The translations under genes and the position numbers were made by a program. Shown here piece after piece: positions 43,501-50,020 of a DNA stretch of 64,000 bases. Origin of the DNA: Bostrychus sinensis. Taxonomy: Eukaryota > Chordata > Actinopteri > Gobiiformes > Eleotridae. The stretch lies in the NCBI GenBank assembly GCA_020698575.1, contig CM036247.1, positions 32,575,086 through 32,639,085 on the forward strand, in the 5' to 3' direction. Within the stretch, counting starts at the first letter, position 1; every line of letters begins with the position of its first letter. Under the pieces are notes generated by a model. That model worked only from the letters and a program-made list of their open reading frames with translations, was not told the origin of the DNA and did not search any database.

Positions 43501-45155
43501 CTATAAAAACCTGCAATAATGCTGCACATTGTCCAAATTGCGAGTGTAATTTTATTAAGCTCAGTTTTGCAAGTTGCTTACTTCCACTAGGCCTTTAACA
43601 GACTGGTCATATGTAGTTTCAGTTGTCGTTTGATTTTATGAAAAAATACTAAATGATAAAGTTTGTATCCTGCACCTATGATTCCTAAGAAGAAAAAAAA
43701 TGCACATTTGTTTTTTGAGACAGGTGCATAGGAGAGAGAACGGGCTGGGCTTACATAGCACATAAATAAAGGCTCTTGCACACATTTTTGCTTGCAACAA
43801 ACAAGGCTTTATTCACAACAATTCAAAACAAAGTTTTGACCAAAAGTCCTTCATCATGAAAAATAATTCCAGAGGTCATGTTGCTCAGATCTGATGTGGA
43901 TATTGAATGTAATTTCTCACCATTTAGGTAAACTTCTAAAAATAAATAAATATCTAAAACAAATCTCATCTAGTTTCATCACTTACGGTAGACGGACTAT
44001 GTAGCACACCAACAGTTTTTCATTTTCTGCTTGTAAAAACCTCACCTGTATTCCACTTTGGATCCTTTAAGCAGCTCTGAAGTTGTTTGGGAACCCTACA
44101 CCTCCCAGAAGAGCTCCACAGCCAGGGCCTTACTTATTGTTTGGTCCACATCTCAGACCACCATTCACCAGTGGGACGGTCCAAAAACACACAGCACTAA
44201 GTCCAATATAAACCAGTCTAATCTGCACACATAGTCAAATATTTATGCTTTCATTTGTAATTGCTGGAATACTGTAGTTCTTTTGAAATGGACAGGTAGA
44301 CCTAGTGTCAAAAAATATTATGAGAGTAAACCATTTCAAGACCATTTTTGCTGAAAAATAAAGTTTTGATTACCCCACTTTACGCAGCATTAGCGAAAGT
44401 CCGACTTTATTTTTGTTGTGATTCATTTTCAAAAGAAGTTGCTCCCACATATACACAGTTTGGGATCTGCTAGGATTCACTCATATTTCAAAGCAAAGTC
44501 AAATTTTCAACAAGGTATGTCATACCATTTTGGCAACAGAAAATAATTTCTGTTGCCAAAATGCACACACAGGTCATGTTTAAAAAGACAAAAAGGTTCT
44601 ATACTGAAAGTGGTCAAATACCCAGATTATGACAATAAAAACAATATATTTTTTATAATTTTGTCAGTTGTTAACATTTCTCACTTGAAATTGAATCTTT
44701 AATCCATTTCCAAGCTCACTCGTCACACATTTGGAAAATCACTTTGCAATTAATCACAAAAATAGATGACAAAATAAAGAGAATTTTTAATCATGATTTT
44801 GCATTGGTTTTAGAGATACTAGTTGCATAGCAAGAACACAATAACATGCAAAGCTGTGTGTCTGAAGAAGCTTAACTTGTGAAATTCTAGCACTAAAAAT
44901 TTACTGACATTAACTAAAGTAGAAATAAATCTTTACTATTGCACAGAGACGTAGGGTAATTACTCTTCCTGTAAGAGTTGTATAGTGTTTCTGATTAGCC
45001 GGTGTTGTCTTTGTTTTGTTAGGTGCATTTGAGTGGTGTGGATGTGCCGTCCATCAGAGAAACATCTGACAGAGCCAGCGGCAATCAGGGACCTGGCCTC
45101 AGCAGCTAAACTCCGAAACATACTGCTCTATGGCATCCAGCTCCAGCACTCCAAG
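17184..45155 (+). CDS. crppa: crppa (ispd), CDP-L-ribitol pyrophosphorylase A, exons 1-9 of a predicted 10; 3' end outside window; apparent frameshift in exon 9
   Basis: Joined exons: 17184-17422, 18630-18912, 25261-25410, 28446-28550, 29255-29300, 30258-30355, 41078-41155, 41234-41323, 45023-45155. All have GT-AG borders and compatible phases. The cytosolic enzyme makes CDP-ribitol from CTP and ribitol 5-phosphate for the ribitol-phosphate units on alpha-dystroglycan O-mannose glycans (family knowledge; human loss causes dystroglycanopathy). The IspD-like cytidylyltransferase domain covers about residues 40-275: the CTP-binding loop LPAGGTGERTG ends in TPKQF (45-62), followed by TRHRSI (119-124), HDAVRPF (151-157), GAIRPLVSTV in exon 3 and SEMPQ. 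Exons 6-9 encode the less conserved C-terminal domain. The first 363 codons are open; exon 9 needs a one-base correction. About 407 codons are placed against 451 in human, so one terminal exon of about 34 codons is missing. The exon count agrees with the ten exons of the human gene. Confidence 0.93.
17423..18629 (+). other. crppa: crppa intron 1, no other feature
   Basis: A 1.2-kb intron between GTGGGT and TTCTTTAG. AT-rich, with small open frames of no recognisable product and no repeat family identified. Confidence 0.6.
18630..18912 (+). CDS. crppa: crppa exon 2
   Basis: The acceptor is TTCTTTAG/AGTGTC. It completes Arg80 and encodes residues 81-174, including TRHRSIRRG and the highly conserved VVIIHDAVRPFVEE. 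It ends CAA GGG/GTTAGT, phase 0. Confidence 0.95.
19121..20090 (+). mobile_element. hAT-like element with CTGGCCGGCCAG ends, copy A, interrupted by a SINE
   Basis: The left end TAGACTATCCAGCCAGACAA and right end GGCTGGCCGGCCAGGGTA are inverted repeats around a palindromic GGCCGGCC. GAATAATGT is present on both sides (19112-19120 and 20090-20098), an 8-9-bp duplication. The interior has no clear transposase and is split by an (AAT)n-SINE insertion at about 19482-19790. Other copies: 22505-22921 and 59863-60455. It lies in crppa intron 2. Confidence 0.8.
19482..19790 (-). mobile_element. (AAT)n tract and minus-strand SINE-family insertion
   Basis: An (AAT) run of about 50 bases (19486-19534), then CTTATATAGTGCTTTTCTAGACA and the SINE block GGTGAAGTGTCTTGCCCAAG. 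Comparison with 22505-22921 shows the sequence is inserted between CTGTTGTTAA and GAATCAACAGGTGA of the host element. Confidence 0.65.
20099..22260. other. crppa intron 2 sequence, little recognised
   Basis: AT-rich sequence. A decayed tRNA-like SINE head may lie at 21767-21900 (TGGCTCAGTAGATGG, then CTGGTTAAATTTCAG). The 20450-20680 stretch has two related blocks, GCGGTAGGACGACAGCACC and its rough inverse TCCTACCGCACC, of unknown origin. Confidence 0.35.
22267..22504. repeat. fragment of a GGTCGGCCGA-type dispersed repeat
   Basis: Begins AGAGGTCGGCCGACATATTGG, a common teleost DNA-transposon end. No matching end found before the next element. Confidence 0.35.
22505..22921 (+). mobile_element. 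GGCCGGCC-type hAT-like element, copy B, left end missing
   Basis: Shares ACTTTGCTGTTGTTAAAATG, GAATCAACGGGTGACAAAGG and GCAGATAAACAACTGTGATA with copies A and C and ends GGCTGGCAGGCCAAGCTA, a diverged form of the family terminus. An open frame (22598-22945) spans it, but no transposase motif is visible. Confidence 0.65.
22922..23030 (-). mobile_element. SINE fragment (GGAAATCATGG tail family), minus strand
   Basis: Contains AGAAATCATGGGGGAGAGAG and a minus-strand head GAGGCGCTGTGTGCTCTACC, matching in reverse the SINE at 26410-26600. It directly follows the right end of copy B. Confidence 0.5.
23196..24576 (-). mobile_element. Tc1/mariner element, long-TIR type, right end truncated
   Basis: The outer left repeat begins near 23196 after TA (GAGCTACAAGAAAAAGTAT); the inner repeat CAGGGTAGAAAAAGTATTGG is at 23387. 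On the right the inner repeat is present (to 24534), followed by CAATAAAAACATG, but the outer repeat is missing. Transposase remains fill 23418-24471. Lies in crppa intron 2. Confidence 0.88.
23418..24471 (-). pseudogene. decayed Tc1 transposase
   Basis: Successive minus-strand blocks in different frames. The N-terminal DNA-binding part (24010-24471) holds STVQATVYKWRRF and LPRSGCP. A middle block (23708-24128) holds ILWTDETKVELFG with the first Asp, and AASGPGQLAIINSKMN. The C-terminal block (23418-23690) holds PSQSPDLNPIKMLWHDLK. The position of the catalytic Glu is Lys (PIKMLW where PIEMLW is expected), and there are at least two frame breaks. Inactive. Confidence 0.9.
24577..25260. other. 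crppa intron 2 end, nothing recognised
   Basis: A short (GT)n run lies near 24682-24692. The remainder is AT-rich up to the CTGCTTTCAG acceptor of exon 3. Confidence 0.4.
25261..25410 (+). CDS. crppa: crppa exon 3
   Basis: 50 codons exactly, residues 175-224, after the acceptor CTGCTTTCAG. It carries ASGAIRPLVSTV, SLERAKYRASEMPQ and FTYDVIHQAYQ, matching the human exon closely. The donor is AGG/GTAGGT. Confidence 0.95.
26410..26602 (+). mobile_element. tRNA-derived SINE with A-rich tail
   Basis: Box A AATAGCTCAGATGGTGGAG near 26422 and box B GAGGGTTTGAGTCCAG near 26482, then a body with CATGATTTCCTGTCACTACT and a tail CTAATAAAGTCTGGAAAATG running into A-rich sequence. Same family as the minus-strand pieces at 22922-23030 and 49550-49640. 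Lies in crppa intron 3. Confidence 0.75.
27840..28390 (+). repeat. dispersed repeat related to 52790-53225, copy 1
   Basis: From TTATCTGACCAATATTATGA to ATATCAGCCAGGCTCTAGTC. It shares TTTAGTCTAATAAAGTG, CCTGGGGTGTAC and CCAAATGCATTTT in order with the second copy. The GGCCGATATC and CAGGCTCTAG blocks resemble ends of a teleost DNA transposon. It ends about 55 bases before crppa exon 4. Confidence 0.6.
28446..28550 (+). CDS. crppa: crppa exon 4
   Basis: 35 codons, residues 225-259, starting CTDYDLDYGTECL, the counterpart of human CSDYDLEFGTECL. Acceptor TTTTCTCTCTCAG; donor AAG/GTAAGC. Phase 0 at both ends. Confidence 0.95.
29255..29300 (+). CDS. crppa: crppa exon 5 (46-base exon)
   Basis: 15 codons plus one base encoding VTYKRDLAAAESIIK, the end of the cytidylyltransferase domain. 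Acceptor TTTTGTCATTCAG; donor AAAAG/GTAAGT. Too short to be found by an ORF scan; placed by peptide match and phase. Confidence 0.94.
29895..30140 (+). repeat. tail of the GTCCAAAGACATGCATG SINE-like family
   Basis: Starts GGTTCTCTTTGAATACTCTG, contains CCGTCCAAAACATGCATGTG and GGCCACTGTCCAGGGACTAC, and ends GGAATAAGTGGAAGATGAAT. No tRNA-like head. Lies in crppa intron 5. Confidence 0.55.
30258..30355 (+). CDS. crppa: crppa exon 6
   Basis: Enters in phase 1 after GTTTCAG and encodes ESLSQSACVLTG and FSHVMTLADSVQKAF, the start of the C-terminal domain. Similarity to human is moderate here. The donor is ATG/GTAAGA at 30356. A 10.7-kb intron follows. Confidence 0.88.
30360..31300. other. start of crppa intron 6, nothing recognised
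   Basis: No exon-like peptide similar to CRPPA and no repeat family identified. Confidence 0.4.
31310..31588. mobile_element. Tc1-derived MITE (two outer TIRs only)
   Basis: Between TA dinucleotides, 279 bases consisting of the outer end of the 23196 Tc1 family in both orientations (CGACAAGAAAAAGTATGGGA at left, its complement at right) around a short centre; transposase is absent. Could fold into a long hairpin. Confidence 0.78.
31589..31740. repeat. flank shared in inverted orientation with 23050-23195
   Basis: ATTGCAATATTTTATTTGGC, GATACTGGATCAATAT and CAAATGGCAAATAAACTGAA recur as reverse complements beside the Tc1 at 23196, directly outside its TA. Ends in a short GAACT repeat. Confidence 0.7.
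31920..32125 (+). mobile_element. tRNA-derived SINE, plus strand
   Basis: Box A TAGCTCAGTCGGTAGAGA (31931) and box B GGTTGGTTGTTCAATCCC (31972), body CAAGACACTTCACTCACCTT and tail GGTGTTGGTCGGAGAGGCTG. The best preserved SINE head of this family in the window. Lies in crppa intron 6. Confidence 0.75.
32140..32450 (+). mobile_element. SINE-like dispersed repeat with tRNA-Ser-like head
   Basis: Head GGTGGCAGAGTGGCTAGCAC and box B-like GAGATTGATCCCTGG, body CTGTCCAAAGACATGCATGT and tail GCCCAAGGCCTGTAATTGTT. The most complete plus-strand copy of the family also at 5320-5698. Confidence 0.65.
32451..34564. other. crppa intron 6 sequence, nothing recognised
   Basis: Mostly AT-rich; 32730-33080 is less so. 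No peptide similar to a known gene on either strand and no repeat family identified. Confidence 0.35.
34565..35075. repeat. partial copies of SINE-like families (34565-34880 minus, 34925-35075 plus)
   Basis: 34565-34880 ends GTGCTAACCACTTTGCCACT, the tRNA-Ser-like head in reverse, preceded by GAACATGCAAACTCCACT. 34925-35075 carries GGTCACTGTCCAGGGTGTAC and GAGGCCCATAGTTACTGGGA, the tail in plus orientation. Confidence 0.55.
35579..36342 (+). repeat. 21-bp minisatellite, about 36 copies, with 189-bp higher-order units
   Basis: The consensus unit is GAGGCTGGTGTGTGTCTGTGT. Four common variants differ at fixed places: GAGGCTGGGG, GAAGCTGG, GAGACTGG and GAGGCTGATG. A nine-unit pattern repeats at 35705, 35894 and 36083, exactly 189 bases apart. 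Because 21 is divisible by 3 the array is open in more than one frame over 300 codons (V-C-V-C-V-R-L and A-G-V-C-L-C-E), but these frames are artefacts of the repeat. Lies in crppa intron 6. Confidence 0.93.
37035..37172 (-). repeat. SINE-like family fragment, minus strand
   Basis: GGACATGCAGACTCCACTCA to GAGCACTAACCACTCTGCCA, the head end of the 5320-5698 family in reverse. Confidence 0.55.
37230..37772. repeat. unclassified repeat with recurrent GGGGCCCT motifs
   Basis: GGGCCCT occurs several times (near 37266, 37467, 37484, 37546, 37719) and the stretch ends CTAGAAACAGCCCTG, a form often seen at teleost DNA-transposon ends. No matching left end was found. Confidence 0.35.
38085..39005 (+). 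pseudogene. LINE (non-LTR retrotransposon) 3' fragment: end of reverse transcriptase ORF and 3' UTR
   Basis: Starts inside the reverse transcriptase (38094-38441): KLVLNIAKTKSMMIG and KAKILGLVIDSSLSWTEHV are the typical LxxNxxKTK and LGxxID blocks following the YADD motif. After a stop the C-terminal tail continues near 38600-38866 (YCNSLHNCNTRIAANG, AIVIWNNIPIETWIKFSF). The 3' UTR ends GGGGATCCAAATAAATAAA and an ATTT-rich tail. 5' truncated, as usual for LINE insertions. Lies in crppa intron 6. Confidence 0.85.
39006..39180 (-). repeat. LINE-type repeat fragment (TTTATTT...GGGACA), copy 1
   Basis: TTATTTATTTTTAAATAGGGAC to GGCTAATTTCCATCTGCTGT then CCCTAGACAGG. A similar piece is at 56735-56850. 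Orientation inferred from the poly-A-like left edge. Confidence 0.5.
40130..40770 (-). pseudogene. LINE (L2-like) reverse transcriptase remnant, minus strand
   Basis: The minus strand reads NNFLQLSTDKTEVL and HGPVDSLCPCTEQITEWM (40545-40730), just after a damaged YADD site, then SDLTLNSHIKSITSSAFYHL and SNPDLERLIHAFISSRLDYC with NALLTGL (40298-40483), the conserved HIK and SRLDYCN blocks of L2/CR1-type LINEs. Frame breaks and an AATAATAATAAAGTTTATTT insertion (about 40508-40555) interrupt it. Inactive. Confidence 0.85.
41078..41155 (+). CDS. crppa: crppa exon 7
   Basis: 26 codons (ELNIIPDLLGDHATYLL, then KECNFIQIS) between the acceptor ATCTGACAG and the donor TCT/GTATGT. It is open and in phase with exons 6 and 8. 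The C-terminal domain is less conserved, so support rests on phase, splice sites and the CNFIQISV match to human CYNFVCVNV. Confidence 0.86.
41234..41323 (+). CDS. crppa: crppa exon 8
   Basis: 30 codons, VSGCLSEVKSLLMVLEAA followed by LLNPVVVVW, after the acceptor TTGATTTCCAG; donor TGG/GTGAGT. PVVVV aligns with the human PVVVVSVHF strand. The intron before it is only 78 bases. Confidence 0.88.
42135..42648 (+). mobile_element. internally deleted Tc1-like element with transposase tail
   Basis: CACTGCCTGCCAAAAAAACA at the left follows TA; the right end GTTTTTTTTGGCCGGGCAGT is its complement. It encodes only the catalytic end on the plus strand: FQDDNVRIH (second Asp) and, after a frame shift, WPPQSPDLNPTENLWDVLRK (third acidic residue). 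The DNA-binding part is deleted. Lies in crppa intron 8. Confidence 0.8.
42652..43345 (+). mobile_element. truncated Tc1-like element abutting the previous one
   Basis: The left end CAGTTAGGTCCATAAGTATT directly follows a TA. Further on, CAGGGGCTCATAAGTAATTG and a decayed transposase segment (RKNTDGSPQAADKQ-like frame near 43140-43190) fit a plus-strand Tc1. No right end is visible. Confidence 0.7.
43346..45022. other. rest of crppa intron 8; one perfect hairpin at 44526-44563
   Basis: AT-rich with no gene. CATTTTGGCAACAGAAA and its exact complement flank a 4-base loop at 44526-44563. Otherwise nothing recognised. Confidence 0.45.
45023..45155 (+). CDS. crppa: crppa exon 9, with apparent one-base insertion
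   Basis: The acceptor is TTTTGTTAG/GTGCAT. Read in phase from exon 8, codons 1-9 give VHLSGVDVP, matching human VHFLDFKLVP, then the frame fails and reaches TAA about 20 codons on. From 45051 the next frame reads PSEKHLTEPAAIRDLAS and KLRNILLYGIQLQHSK, matching human PSQKMENLMQIREFAK and ERNILLYG. Removing one base near 45050 restores a continuous alignment, V-P-P-S-E-K against human V-P-P-S-Q-K. The exon is 133 bases; 132 would keep phase. The donor is AAG/GTAAGT. Either the assembly has an error or this allele is broken. Confidence 0.85.
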
Positions 45156-45539
45156 GTAAGTTATTGTTCTTCCCCTTTCTTTTATTTTCTTCCAAAACAA
45201 ACTTTGCAAGTACTTAAATGTCAATTTAGCCATGAAATAAGGGTTGCTACTATCATACTTCCGGTAAGTATGTTTTTGAATGGATTGTGGAAAATGAATG
45301 TGATCTCATACAGAAAAGCTACAAAAAGTGAATAAGTTTGTCCCAAATAAAAGTCACAGTACATGACAATACGATATACTTCCACAAATGGTAACCCATT
45401 TACATGAGTGGGCTGTCAGTGAGTGGCTAGAGAACATTATTCATTAGCTTTTTTTATCTTCTCTTTTAAAATGTATACTGTAACAGCTGAAGGCTACAAA
45501 TGACAAGTTAGCAAATTCTTTAATTTATCAATTTATCTA

Positions 45540-47110
45540 TTATGTGTATAGATAGATTTGTCTGTAATAAGATGTATGCATGTCAAGTTTTGTGTGTGCG
45601 TATTAACCCTCTGGACCCTGAACCATATTCGGCAAATTATCCTCGCCTAGACTTTTTATATAAATAGGGCTATAAAATTTCACTCCAGTGATCCACAGAG
45701 ATGCTACCCATGCCATTTTTTTCAGAACAACCTGAACTTTAAGTCTGTGTGTGTTGATTTTATGTCAGTTGAGAATAAAAACTACCTACTTGTCCAAAAA
45801 GCAAAAGAAAAAAAACACGTGAAAATGCAAAACCAGATTATTAAAAATTACAAACATAAATGTTTACAAACCTGTTGATGAATAAAATACAATGTATAGA
45901 CCCTTATTAGGTGCAATATCAAATAAGAACAGTGTAAGTATAAATATTTTCATTCTACATACATTTATTTAAAAATGTGCCAGGTGCCCTGGGGGTAAAC
46001 AATTGTTTTAGATTGGAAAATACAAGAGGGAAAAACAAATTTGAGTCAGATTTTTGTTAAAATATATAACTACTGATAAAAATATAAACTCTTGAAAAGC
46101 GCATTAACAAAGTAGAATACTGTAGGTGCAACTTTTTACATCATATGCACTAAAAAGATATCTCAACCCTCCCCTATGCTTTTGCCGACATTTTACTATC
46201 AACAGCTTGTGTATTTATAAAGGGCCAATGATGTCATTGATAATGTCAAGTTGTAAAGTATTGTGTGTTATCAATATGACAACTATACTGGAAGCTAATG
46301 ATATAAAACAGTTGGTTCTGGCAGGATTTGTATCTGAGATTTGCAAAATTTGGGTCCATCCACTAGGTGGCACTCAACTGTAAAATGTTGCCAAAAGACA
46401 CTAAACTCTCAGACGGAATTAAAAAAACAAAAAAAAAATTATAAAAACATTACAAACATATATAGATATTAAAAGCAGCATTCAAACGATGCAAGCATTA
46501 ACTTCAACTGATGAAAAAACTAAGTAACTACTGCTTATGGTTATGAAGATATTTTAATTATAATTAAACATGTCCTTAGCAGTCGCCGGCAACGTGGCAG
46601 AGGGTTAAGATTTGTCTGTGTGTATCAAGTTTTCTGTGTGCGTATAAAGAAATATTGCATATGATGTTCCTGCATACCTACAGAAAGAAAGCAAACCACC
46701 TATTACAGCCATCTATTGACGTATCGGCCGATCCACAGCCTGTAAGTCTAAACTCAGGGTAAAAGACGCACAGATCAAAACACAGACACAGGTCTGACAT
46801 GGCAGCACTGTAGCAAGATTTGTGTGTAAATAGAGTTTTGTCCATGAGCCTGAATTTCCTTCAAGTTCAAGAACGTATCTATCTAATCAAATCTACTACT
46901 GCATTTACAAATAGATTATTTTACACACAAACAAATTGTAATACGCACACACAAATCTAATAACACACAAATCTTATTACGTAGGCACAAATATTACGCA
47001 CACACACATTGTAATACTCACACAAGTTGTAATGCACATGCTCAAATCTAATTACACATGCACGAAACTTGATACGCACACATCTTAATACAGACAAACA
47101 TGCACAAACA
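45540..47110. repeat. foldback or CACACAAATCT-rich repeat enclosing a piggyBac-like insert
   Basis: The left arm (about 45550-45606; TTTGTCTGTAATAAGATG, CAAGTTTTGTGTGTGCGTAT) and right arm (about 46900-47110; CGAAACTTGATACGCACACA, CTTAATACAGACAAACATG) are inverted copies. The right arm consists of degenerate repeats of ACACACAAATCTAATTAC. Nothing coding. Interrupted at its TTAA by the element at 45607-46604. Confidence 0.6.
45607..46604. mobile_element. piggyBac-like non-autonomous element
   Basis: Flanked on both sides by TTAA (45603-45606 and 46605-46608), beginning CCCTCTGGACCC and ending GTGGCAGAGGG: the TTAA target and CCC/GGG termini of piggyBac. 998 bases, no transposase. Lies in the presumed last crppa intron. 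Confidence 0.85.
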
Positions 47111-48460
47111 TTTTTACTACAATAATAGCCCCATATCTCTGAAAATCTAGAGAGAGAAAGGTAAAATATGCTCTTAAAAGCATAGGAAAGGTTAGTTGCA
47201 GCAAGACAGAATACATGTAAGGCTGCAACTGACTAAAAATTGAGATGTTTAAAAGTTCTAAAGGCTGGTGGGTGAACTCTTAACCCACTCCACCGTCGCA
47301 CACAAACACATTATCCACCATACATGTTAATAATAGGTAACCGACTGAAGCAGTATGATAATGATGAATTCTGTCAGTAGGATTCATGCATAAAAACCTA
47401 AGAACTTCAAACTAGTGACCATTATTTCTGTAAAATTAAGAGGTGAATGAAGAGTGAAGCCTGTGGTCACTGTGTCGACGTTATGTTCTGGGACTTGACC
47501 TCAATGTGGTTTCTAATATAAAGAAGGTGCTTCGTATTTTTAACAGTAAACCGGCCACATGTGAATTTAATTTCTACAGGATGTGTCTTTTCCTCTGAAT
47601 TTTGAGACTTGTGTTGTAAATTGGTCCTCCTGCCTAAAATCTTCAGAGAGACATGAGAAAGAGAATGGGAGTAGCCCACGTAATGCAGCTTTAACTGTGA
47701 TAAAGTGCTCATGGTTATGAGCAAGTGCAGCAGGAGAATCCAGGCTTCTATAAATCACTACTAGCTTTAGTGATAATGAGGTTAATTCTTCCCAGATGTT
47801 TTTATTCAAAGCAAAAATAATGCAGGCTTCCTACAGTTCACACAGGTTGCATTTGAGGTAGCTTTAATGAAAATATAGCATAATATAATTAATTGTAAGA
47901 AACACTGAAGCACCATTTGACATTTGGTTAAACCATTATAGAAATACCTTTGTGCAATCTGGGGCCTTACACAACACTTTATTATGATTAATTATTAGTA
48001 ACTTGTGCATCTGAACAGAACATTTTACTGCTTTAATCAAGAACATTAAACGTTATAAAATAAAAAGCAATGGAGCCAGCGTGGTACCTTGTAGAACTCC
48101 TGCAACTCTCCTTACTATGAAATAAGCTAGGTTGGCCATCATTCAATATAATTTTATATTGTAATAATTAGACTGGTACCTATTGATTCATGTTCAAGTC
48201 CAGGTGGTGGAACAAATAGATCCAGATTAAAATACAATCAAGCATGTACATGGCTTAGTCTGGTGGTGCAACAGAAGACGTAAACATCAGAGAACAAAGC
48301 GGCTAGTGCTAGAGTGCTGTCTACTGATGAGGAGACAAATAAAAACTTGTATGCCCATTGTTTTGGTGACTGATAAACATCTTTCCTTTCGGCTTTTCCC
48401 TTCTGGGCTTGCCATAGAAAATCTTCTGCTTCCTAGCATGCAGTTTTTTGCATGTGAATG
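47111..48460. repeat. intronic sequence with repeat copy 1 at 48050-48240
   Basis: 48050-48240 (AGCAATGGAGCCAGCGTGGT to GAACAAATAGATCCAGAT) is similar to 49845-50020 in the same orientation. The rest, including 47400-47800, shows no recognisable feature. Confidence 0.45.
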
Positions 48461-48467
48461 TATGCAT

Positions 48468-48705
48468 AATAATAATGCATCAGTCTTGTAAAGCGTTTTC
48501 CAAGACACTCAAAGTCACTTGAGAAATAGGTTCACTCCTCAGTCACACTTGGTGGTGAAAAGCTACTTCTTCTTCTTTTATTGCCATAGCTGCCCCGGGG
48601 CAGATACTCCAATCACTACCAATCACACACTCATTCATACAAGGCAAGGCTTAGGTTTTATACCGGATGCCCTTCCTACATTTATCTGGGCACCAGCACA
48701 AAGAG
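48468..48705 (-). mobile_element. tRNA-derived SINE body, minus strand
   Basis: AAAGCGTTTTCCAAGACACT at the left, ATCACTACCAATCACACACT, and GGATGCCCTTCCTACATTTA at the right, matching the 19545 and 16441 copies in reverse. Confidence 0.6.
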
Positions 48706-49540
48706 TATACTGACTTGTGCTTTTATGGCTGGATTTGATAAAGAAATGTAAATGGGACTAAACATTTTATTTTTGCTTTTTTGTTAGTATCTATAAATTG
48801 ATGAATATAGCAAAAATAGTTTTTTGTCTGCTTAATTCTCTTCTGTCCCCAATGTCTTACTACTTGTCGTGTTATATCATAATGAAAAATGAGTGGTTGC
48901 AGCCACTGCTTTGGATACAGTCCTCTTGATAAATAGATTCTGAACTTGATAGTTTAATGACATGAGCTCAGGGGTCTGTGAGGTTGGAAAGTGATCCTCC
49001 TCAGCGACCTTTACTAATGTCTTCTTGAATTGAAAGTAAATTCTCTCTAATGAGGCCTGACTTCAGTTTTACTTTCACTGTTCTGATGGCAGCCACAGGG
49101 GTTTACGTCAGACGTCCACCGTGTCGCCATGTGTCATATCTGAGATGTGGACAATCAACAGAAGTCTTTATATGTTAACCCTGCAGGGAAAAGTTATTTA
49201 TCTTCTTTAAAAGAAACTGATTCAAATATGAGGTGGTATCAAAAGTATAAAAAATACTGTAATGCATGCAGTGTATTGTATTGAAGTATTTTTTAAATAA
49301 ATAAATCATCATTATAAATAAAATAAATCATTCATTGCACATTTTAAACACTGATGTTTACTGTTTGAAAAAGGCTATTTTCAATCTCTTTGGATGTAGT
49401 TAGACTTACAAAAAATACTGCATGAATGCATGATTTGCTGACACTTTTAATGATCCTCAAAATGTCAAATGTTACTGCTTCACATGCTTATAGATATTTC
49501 ATTAATAAACTATTATTTCTGGAAATTGTGATTTTTTTAA
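48706..49540. other. intronic sequence, nothing recognised
   Basis: AT-rich with no coding or repeat signal that I can identify. Confidence 0.35.
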
Positions 49541-49549
49541 AGATTTTTT

Positions 49550-50020
49550 GGCCTTTTAGGCATTATTTAACAGGACACTAGAGTAGTGACAGAAAATTAT
49601 GGGGGAAAGAGCCGGAAAACATTTGGTAAATGGTCAAGAGTCAGAGCTGTAAGTATTAGATACATTATATAATTATATATATTATATATAATTCATGGCA
49701 TGATTTTTCAAATCAATGTAATTATATATCAAAAAAGTTGACTCATGACACCTTGCAACATTTTATTTGTATTTCTAGATATGTACCTCTTAAATACGTA
49801 CAATAAAAAATATACAGTATAATCACAGGTATAAATTAAAAAGGAATGGAGCCAGGGCGGTTCGTTGTGGAACTCCTGCACCTCTCATTACTAATAATAA
49901 GCTAGTTTGGCTGTCATTCCATATCTTTTCATATTTTAAGAATTAGTCTGATACATATCAATTCAAGTTAGATTTCCAGTTGGCTGAACAAATAGACCCA
50001 AAATGAAATTAAGTAGACAT
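49550..50020. repeat. SINE tail (49550-49640, minus) and repeat copy 2 (49845-50020)
   Basis: 49550-49640 contains AGGCATTATTTAACAGGACA and CAGAAAATTATGGGGGAAAG, the reverse of the 26410 SINE tail. 49845-50020 (GGAATGGAGCCAGGGCGGTT to GAACAAATAGACCCAAAA) is the second copy of the repeat at 48050-48240. Confidence 0.5.

Noticed and set aside
45023..45155. crppa as a processed or unitary pseudogene
   Set aside because: Eight other exons are open with correct splice sites; a single one-base difference is more simply an assembly error or recent allele.
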